Assembly: GCA_944390945.1 (NCBI GenBank)
Contig: CALXRV010000028.1
Location: 1 to 45,721 of the forward strand
DNA: 45,721 nt
DNA from: an uncultured Clostridia bacterium
GTDB lineage: Bacteria; Bacillota; Dehalobacteriia; UBA4068
Direction of reading: 5' to 3'
Shown: positions 42,000 through 45,721 of the stretch, piece after piece
Layout of the letters: each line of letters begins with the position of its first letter
How positions within the stretch are numbered: the first letter of the stretch is position 1
Program-made: the position numbers and the translations under genes
The notes under the pieces: model-generated
What the model saw: only the letters and a program-made list of their open reading frames with translations
Told to the model about the DNA's origin: nothing
Database searches by the model: none

Positions 42000-43931
42000 A
42001 TGACAAAAAAACAAAAAAAACTGCTTCTGCGCATTCTGGTCGCAGCCATATTGTTTTGTGTCGGCATGTTACTGCAAATCCTGCCACAGACAGCCGCAAC
42101 GCCGCTCTACATACGCCTCATCCTCTTCCTCGCCTGCTATGCCGTTATTGGCTGGGATATCCTCTGGAAGGCTTTCTCCAATATCCTGCGCGGCCAAATC
42201 TTTGACGAAAACTTTCTGATGTCGCTTGCGACAATCGGTGCGCTCATCCTCGGCGAATATGCCGAGGGGGTGGCAGTCATGCTGTTTTATCAAGTCGGAG
42301 AATGGTTCCAGTCCTACGCCGTTGCCAAATCACGTCGATCAATCGCCAGCCTGATGGATATACGGCCGGACCACGCCAATGTCGAACGCAACGGCAAACT
42401 ACTGCAAGTAGATCCGGAAGAGGTACAGCTTGGCGAAACAATCCTGATCAAACCCGGGGAAAAAGTACCGCTCGACGGCATAGTACTCAGCGGCAGCTCC
42501 ACGCTGGATACCGCAGCGCTTACCGGAGAGGCCCTGCCACGAGACATACAGCCCGGCATGGAAATCATCAGCGGCTGTATCAATCAAACTGGTATCCTGC
42601 GTGTACGTACGACAAAACCTTTTGGAGAATCAACGGTCGCCAGGATCCTGGATCTGGTGGAAAACTCCAGCGAAAAAAAGGCGCGTACAGAAGCGTTCAT
42701 CACCCGTTTTGCCCGCTATTATACGCCGTTCGTCGTCTGTGCCGCGTTGGCTTTGGCCATATTGCCACCACTTCTGACCAGTGGCAGCTTCGCGGACTGG
42801 GTCTACCGTGCGCTGACCTTCCTCGTTATTTCCTGTCCCTGCGCACTGGTCATCTCAATCCCGCTCAGCTTTTTTGGCGGCATCGGCGGCGCTTCCAAAT
42901 GCGGCGTTTTGGTCAAGGGCAGTAACTATCTGGAAGCGCTGGCAAACACCGAGATCATTGTTTTTGATAAAACCGGCACGCTGACGCAAGGTTCTTTCTC
43001 GGTCAGCGAAATCCACGCCATTGGCATGCCGCCGGAAAAGCTGCTGGAGCTGGCTGCCCATGCAGAAGCGTTTTCCAATCATCCGATCTCGCTTTCCCTG
43101 CGGCAGGCATATGCCGGCAAAATCGACCACAACCGCATCTGCGATGTGGAAGAGACCGCCGGACAGGGTATATCTGCTATCGTGGATGGCCACCGTATCC
43201 TTGCTGGCAACCAAAAGCTGCTGGCTGCCAGGGGAATCGCCTGCCCGCCCTGCGATGTGGCAGACACGGTGATCCATCTCGCGGTAGACGGTACATATGC
43301 CGGCTTCATCCGGATTGAAGATATGCTCAAGCCGGATGCAGCGGCAGCCATCCGTAATCTGAAAGCCTGTGGCATCCGCCGTACGGTGATGCTGACCGGC
43401 GATACGGAAGTAGCGGGCCGTAAAGCTGCACAGCGGCTGCAGTTGGATGAAGTATATACCCAGCTGCTGCCGGCCGATAAGGTGGAGCGAGTGGAACAGT
43501 TGCTGCAGGAGCTGCGGCAGAACAGCCGCAAAGGCCGGCTGGCCTTTGTCGGTGACGGCGTCAACGATGCGCCCGTACTGGCACGCGCGGATGTCGGCAT
43601 TGCGATGGGTGCGCTTGGTTCTGACGCAGCAATCGAGGCCGCGGATATCGTACTGATGACAGACGAGCCGATGAAAATCGTCACTGCGCTGCAGATCGCG
43701 CGTAAAACGATACGCATCGCGCACGAAAACATCTTTTTTGCGCTCGGCGTAAAGCTGCTGATCCTTGCGCTTGGCGCGCTTGGCTTCGCTTCAATGTGGG
43801 CAGCGGTATTTGCTGATGTCGGTGTTGCGGTGATCGCAATTCTCAATGCGATGCGTGCACTCCGCACAGGCAGCTTCCTGCCGCCACCCGCTGCCGCCCC
43901 GCTGCCGACAGCGATACGAAAAGCAGCCTGA
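42000..43931 (+). CDS. Heavy-metal translocating P1B-type ATPase (Zn/Cd/Pb type, no HMA domain)
   Basis: This 643-residue metal-exporting ATPase has eight predicted TM segments. Key sites: CPC in TM6 (Cys279-Pro-Cys281), the phosphorylated Asp323 in DKTGT, actuator 'TGEALP', 'HAEAFSNHPIS' for ATP binding, and 'VGDGVNDAPVLARADVGIAMG' in the hinge. In the last TM pair it has a Lys ('GVKLLILALG') and Asp ('FADVGVAVIAILNAMR'), which mark the Zn/Cd/Pb-specific P1B-2 group (ZntA/CadA). Those enzymes usually carry an N-terminal HMA domain; here the protein starts directly at TM1 and the HMA is a separate gene. GGAGG precedes the ATG. Confidence 0.95.
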   Translation: MTKKQKKLLLRILVAAILFCVGMLLQILPQTAATPLYIRLILFLACYAVIGWDILWKAFSNILRGQIFDENFLMSLATIGALILGEYAEGVAVMLFYQVGEWFQSYAVAKSRRSIASLMDIRPDHANVERNGKLLQVDPEEVQLGETILIKPGEKVPLDGIVLSGSSTLDTAALTGEALPRDIQPGMEIISGCINQTGILRVRTTKPFGESTVARILDLVENSSEKKARTEAFITRFARYYTPFVVCAALALAILPPLLTSGSFADWVYRALTFLVISCPCALVISIPLSFFGGIGGASKCGVLVKGSNYLEALANTEIIVFDKTGTLTQGSFSVSEIHAIGMPPEKLLELAAHAEAFSNHPISLSLRQAYAGKIDHNRICDVEETAGQGISAIVDGHRILAGNQKLLAARGIACPPCDVADTVIHLAVDGTYAGFIRIEDMLKPDAAAAIRNLKACGIRRTVMLTGDTEVAGRKAAQRLQLDEVYTQLLPADKVERVEQLLQELRQNSRKGRLAFVGDGVNDAPVLARADVGIAMGALGSDAAIEAADIVLMTDEPMKIVTALQIARKTIRIAHENIFFALGVKLLILALGALGFASMWAAVFADVGVAVIAILNAMRALRTGSFLPPPAAAPLPTAIRKAA

Positions 43932-43977
43932 CCCCGCCAGCCGCGCAAAACCAGCACCTAAAAACAGTAGGCAAAGT

Positions 43978-44010
43978 AAAAAGAACGCCGCCAATGGGCG
44001 GCGTTCTTTA
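43978..44010. terminator. Bidirectional terminator between ATPase and arsR
   Basis: AAAGAACGCCGCC (43980-43992) pairs with GGCGGCGTTCTTT (43997-44009). It lies between convergent genes; the flanks are A-rich left and T-rich right. Confidence 0.92.
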
Positions 44011-44043
44011 TCTTGGCACAGATAAATGCGGGCGCAGAAAGGC

Positions 44044-44415
44044 CTAGCCTTCCCGCCGGTTCGGGCATTTAATGCGGAACATCTCGTCGATCGCCTGATG
44101 AATCAGCCGTGCTTCCAGCGTATCTGCCAGGGTATAATAAATTTCTTTCCCTGTCCGCTGGCTGATAATCAGACCGCTGCGCCGCAGCAGCTGCAGATGA
44201 TGAGATACTGCCGCATTGCTCATCGCCATGGCAGCCGCCAGATTGGATACGCATTCACAGCCATGACAAAGCAACCAGAGCAGTCGCAAACGCGTTCCGT
44301 CTCCTAATAAGCGAAAGATCTCCGCCACGCGCGTGCAATCATCTGCCGGTGGCATCTGCTCCACCACAGCAGCAAAATTTTGTCCATGCATATGCGGCAA
44401 CCGAATCTCTGTCAT
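44044..44415 (-). CDS. ArsR/SmtB family metal-responsive repressor
   Basis: This encodes about 123 residues from the ATG at 44413-44415 (GGCGGAG and AGGGG upstream). A TTG at 44472 would give 142 residues. The winged helix is clear: 'VAEIFRLLGDGTRLRLLWLL', 'CVSNLAAAMAMSNAAVSHHLQLLRRSGLIISQRTGKEIYYTLAD'. Cys residues before helix 3 ('CHGCECVSNLA') and the C-terminal helix with His, Asp and Glu ('ARLIHQAIDEM') are possible metal ligands, as in CadC and SmtB. It is convergent with the ATPase gene; the operator upstream of it is shared with the ATPase promoter. Confidence 0.93.
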   Translation of the reverse strand: MTEIRLPHMHGQNFAAVVEQMPPADDCTRVAEIFRLLGDGTRLRLLWLLCHGCECVSNLAAAMAMSNAAVSHHLQLLRRSGLIISQRTGKEIYYTLADTLEARLIHQAIDEMFRIKCPNRREG

Positions 44416-44494
44416 CTCCGCCAATCCCCTGTTCCTTTCCGGCAAAAACGGTTTCCCTACCAACCCCAGCAAAACAAATATCCTCTACACCATA

Positions 44495-44515
44495 AGCATA
44501 CCATATATTTGATTA
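44495..44515 (-). promoter_or_regulatory. arsR promoter with operator copy
   Basis: CATATATTTGATTA at 44502-44515 is identical to the sequence at 41704-41717. On the - strand it sits directly before TATGCT (44495-44500), which has a TGG extension. The left arm of the palindrome is less conserved here. Confidence 0.7.
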
Positions 44516-44839
44516 GATAACCATACTTGTCATAGTTGGCTTTTATTTATACGGGATAAATGGTAAATACCATTTCTTTTTATCGATATCGATATCGTTA
44601 TCTATCTCGGAAATTCCCGTGCTTTATGCTATCCAGAGAAAGCTTTTCCCTAATTTTAATCACATCTTGCCTTGTTCTGCGAACACGGTTTTATGCTACG
44701 AACTTAACAATTGGGTGATCAAATAAGCCTATATCGAAAAAACAGGTTAGCGATATTTGGTTTTTGCCCACTTTCACTTCCTCCATCGCCATTACAAGAG
44801 CCGCTAAAGCAGCGCCAAAGGCCCCAAACATGCAGAACA
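44516..44839. other. AT-rich intergenic stretch with palindromes, no clear gene
   Basis: It contains AAATGGTA/TACCATTT (44558-44575) and 2.7 copies of ATCGAT (44582-44597). A leftward open frame of 60 codons (44691-44873) has no convincing ribosome binding site or family and overlaps a terminator. Confidence 0.4.
44558..44575. repeat. Perfect inverted repeat, 8-bp arms
   Basis: AAATGGTA and TACCATTT around AA, 40 bases beyond the arsR promoter. It has the form of a repressor binding site, but no promoter is clearly linked to it. Confidence 0.55.
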
Positions 44840-44880
44840 GAAGGGCTTGCCGCCTGCTGAACATGAACGGCAAGCCCTTC
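44840..44880 (-). terminator. Terminator-like hairpin after the SLH gene
   Basis: GAAGGGCTTGCCG (44840-44852) pairs with CGGCAAGCCCTTC (44868-44880), 13-bp arms around a 15-nt loop. The following T tract on the - strand is weak (TTCTGTTC). Confidence 0.65.
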
Positions 44881-44944
44881 CGGATGCATAACTACTTTAT
44901 CTCAAAATACGATCTGTCCTATGCAGGGTTCATCCCTTTATCGT

Positions 44945-45721
44945 TCAATTTCCCAGATAACGATAGAGATAGGTGACGATCTCCGCACGAGAACAATTCT
45001 GATCCGGGCTAAAGGTGGTGGCAGAGGTTCCCATGGTAATCCCCTCCTGCACTGCCCAAGCTACAGCGTTCTCATAGTAAATGCCTGCAGGCACATCGCT
45101 GAAAACAGCGCCGGAGACAGCGGGTTGACCGCCAAACCTCCATAGATAGGAAATGATTTCCGCTCTGGTGCAGATTTTATCCGGACTGAACGTCGTAGCG
45201 CTGGTACCCAGGGTGATACCCTGTTCCGCAGCCCACAGCACAGCCTTGTAGTAGGCATTCATACTTATATCCGTAAAAGGGTTAACCGGGTTGACCGGTT
45301 CAGGAGAACCGGCGGCCCGCCACAGGAAGGTTACAGCCTCTGCTCTGGTGCAAGCTCTATCTGGAGAAAACAGGGTCGCAGTTGTTCCCGTAGTAACACC
45401 TTTCTCAAGCGCCCAGGCTACTGCATCCGCATAGTAGGCATCCGCTGAGACATCGAAAAAGGATGGATATGTTGGGGTCTGGTCTATTTCTCCAATCGCT
45501 TCCCAGAAACTATCCCCATGGGTACGATCGTCATCCCGGTCATCATCATATCTATCGAAGTCTATGCCATCCAAAGAAACATCATCGCCTACCAAAGGCA
45601 GCTCGATATAGGTATCCCGGCCCAGGTTGACTTCCACTTCAGTAACATCCGTAGGCATGGGCGAATGCCGGTAGTCCGTAGTGTATACGATGACGGCAAT
45701 ACGCATCCCTTCGCTAAAGGT
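44945..45721 (-). CDS. SLH-domain surface protein, 5' end outside the window
   Basis: The frame is open to the right edge; five codons upstream of the ATG at 45704-45706 are still in frame, so the gene continues beyond the window. About 258 residues are visible. An N-terminal remnant of unknown fold is followed by an Asp-rich linker ('RYDDDRDDDRTHGD'). Three C-terminal SLH repeats follow, each of the form 'FxDVxxxxYYxxAVxWAxxxGITxGTSATTFSPDxxCTRAEI'. It ends soon after 'YLYRYLGN'. This SLH flavour, with 'CTRAE', is widespread in anaerobic Clostridia and differs from the SLH repeats of the 8534-10084 protein. It would be a large wall-anchored protein. Confidence 0.9.
   Translation of the reverse strand, partial: TFSEGMRIAVIVYTTDYRHSPMPTDVTEVEVNLGRDTYIELPLVGDDVSLDGIDFDRYDDDRDDDRTHGDSFWEAIGEIDQTPTYPSFFDVSADAYYADAVAWALEKGVTTGTTATLFSPDRACTRAEAVTFLWRAAGSPEPVNPVNPFTDISMNAYYKAVLWAAEQGITLGTSATTFSPDKICTRAEIISYLWRFGGQPAVSGAVFSDVPAGIYYENAVAWAVQEGITMGTSATTFSPDQNCSRAEIVTYLYRYLGN

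Noticed and set aside
44691..44873. Leftward 60-codon open frame with a hydrophobic N-terminus
   Set aside because: It begins inside a terminator hairpin with a TTG or poorly supported ATG and matches no family I know.
1..45721. CRISPR array or intact insertion sequence
   Set aside because: No regularly spaced repeats, transposase or terminal inverted repeats with target duplication were seen on either strand.

Overview
This window looks like chromosomal DNA of an endospore-forming, single-membrane Bacillota, most likely a member of Clostridia. The reasons are two small CotF-type coat protein genes, two S-layer-homology (SLH) proteins, a TTG-started DUF3842 gene, GGAGG-type ribosome binding sites, TTGACA/TATAAT promoters with 17-bp spacers, and many T-tailed hairpin terminators. 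Base composition looks moderately GC-rich by eye, with a more AT-rich stretch near 44.5-44.8 kb. I cannot name the genus from sequence alone.

Layout. 0-10 kb: the 3' part of a DUF4340 gene, a tRNA-Met/tRNA-Glu pair with its promoter and terminator, a YdcZ-type transporter, an unrecognised acidic protein, a PRK06851-type P-loop ATPase, a ddl-murF cell-wall pair, comFC, and a secreted SLH/GH25 lysozyme. 10-19 kb: an unusual transport locus. A beta-propeller/solute-binding lipoprotein, two MalF/MalG-type permeases, a HlyD-type adaptor and a MacB-periplasmic-domain membrane protein are transcribed leftward, opposite a divergent MsmX/UgpC-type ATPase. 19-22 kb: ppnP, DUF3842, a small membrane protein and a TSUP (TauE/SafE) permease. 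22-29 kb: a GntR/FadR regulator plus DUF202 gene, divergent from an aminotransferase - amidohydrolase - AbgT - TSUP cluster. The cluster promoter carries a perfect 15-bp-arm inverted repeat with a FadR-type core. The abgT reading frame is broken by a 16-bp tandem duplication.

29-38 kb: a MATE pump, tRNA-Leu, nicotinate phosphoribosyltransferase, and a tightly overlapping polA-mutM-coaE-slt housekeeping operon, followed by a QueG-like iron-sulfur protein. 38-41.6 kb: an ECF sigma factor translationally coupled to a zf-HC2/DUF4349 membrane protein, a divergent mgtC, and two CotF-type genes. 41.6-44.5 kb: a metal-resistance unit made of a free-standing HMA metallochaperone, a P1B ATPase that lacks its own HMA domain, and a convergent ArsR regulator. 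The same 14-bp operator sequence occurs at both promoters. The right end holds an AT-rich intergenic region with palindromes and the 3' end of an SLH-protein gene.

Strongest leads for something new: the mixed importer/adaptor transport locus with its propeller-fused binding protein, the reversible-looking frameshift in abgT, and the two operator/regulator pairs that can be read directly from the sequence.
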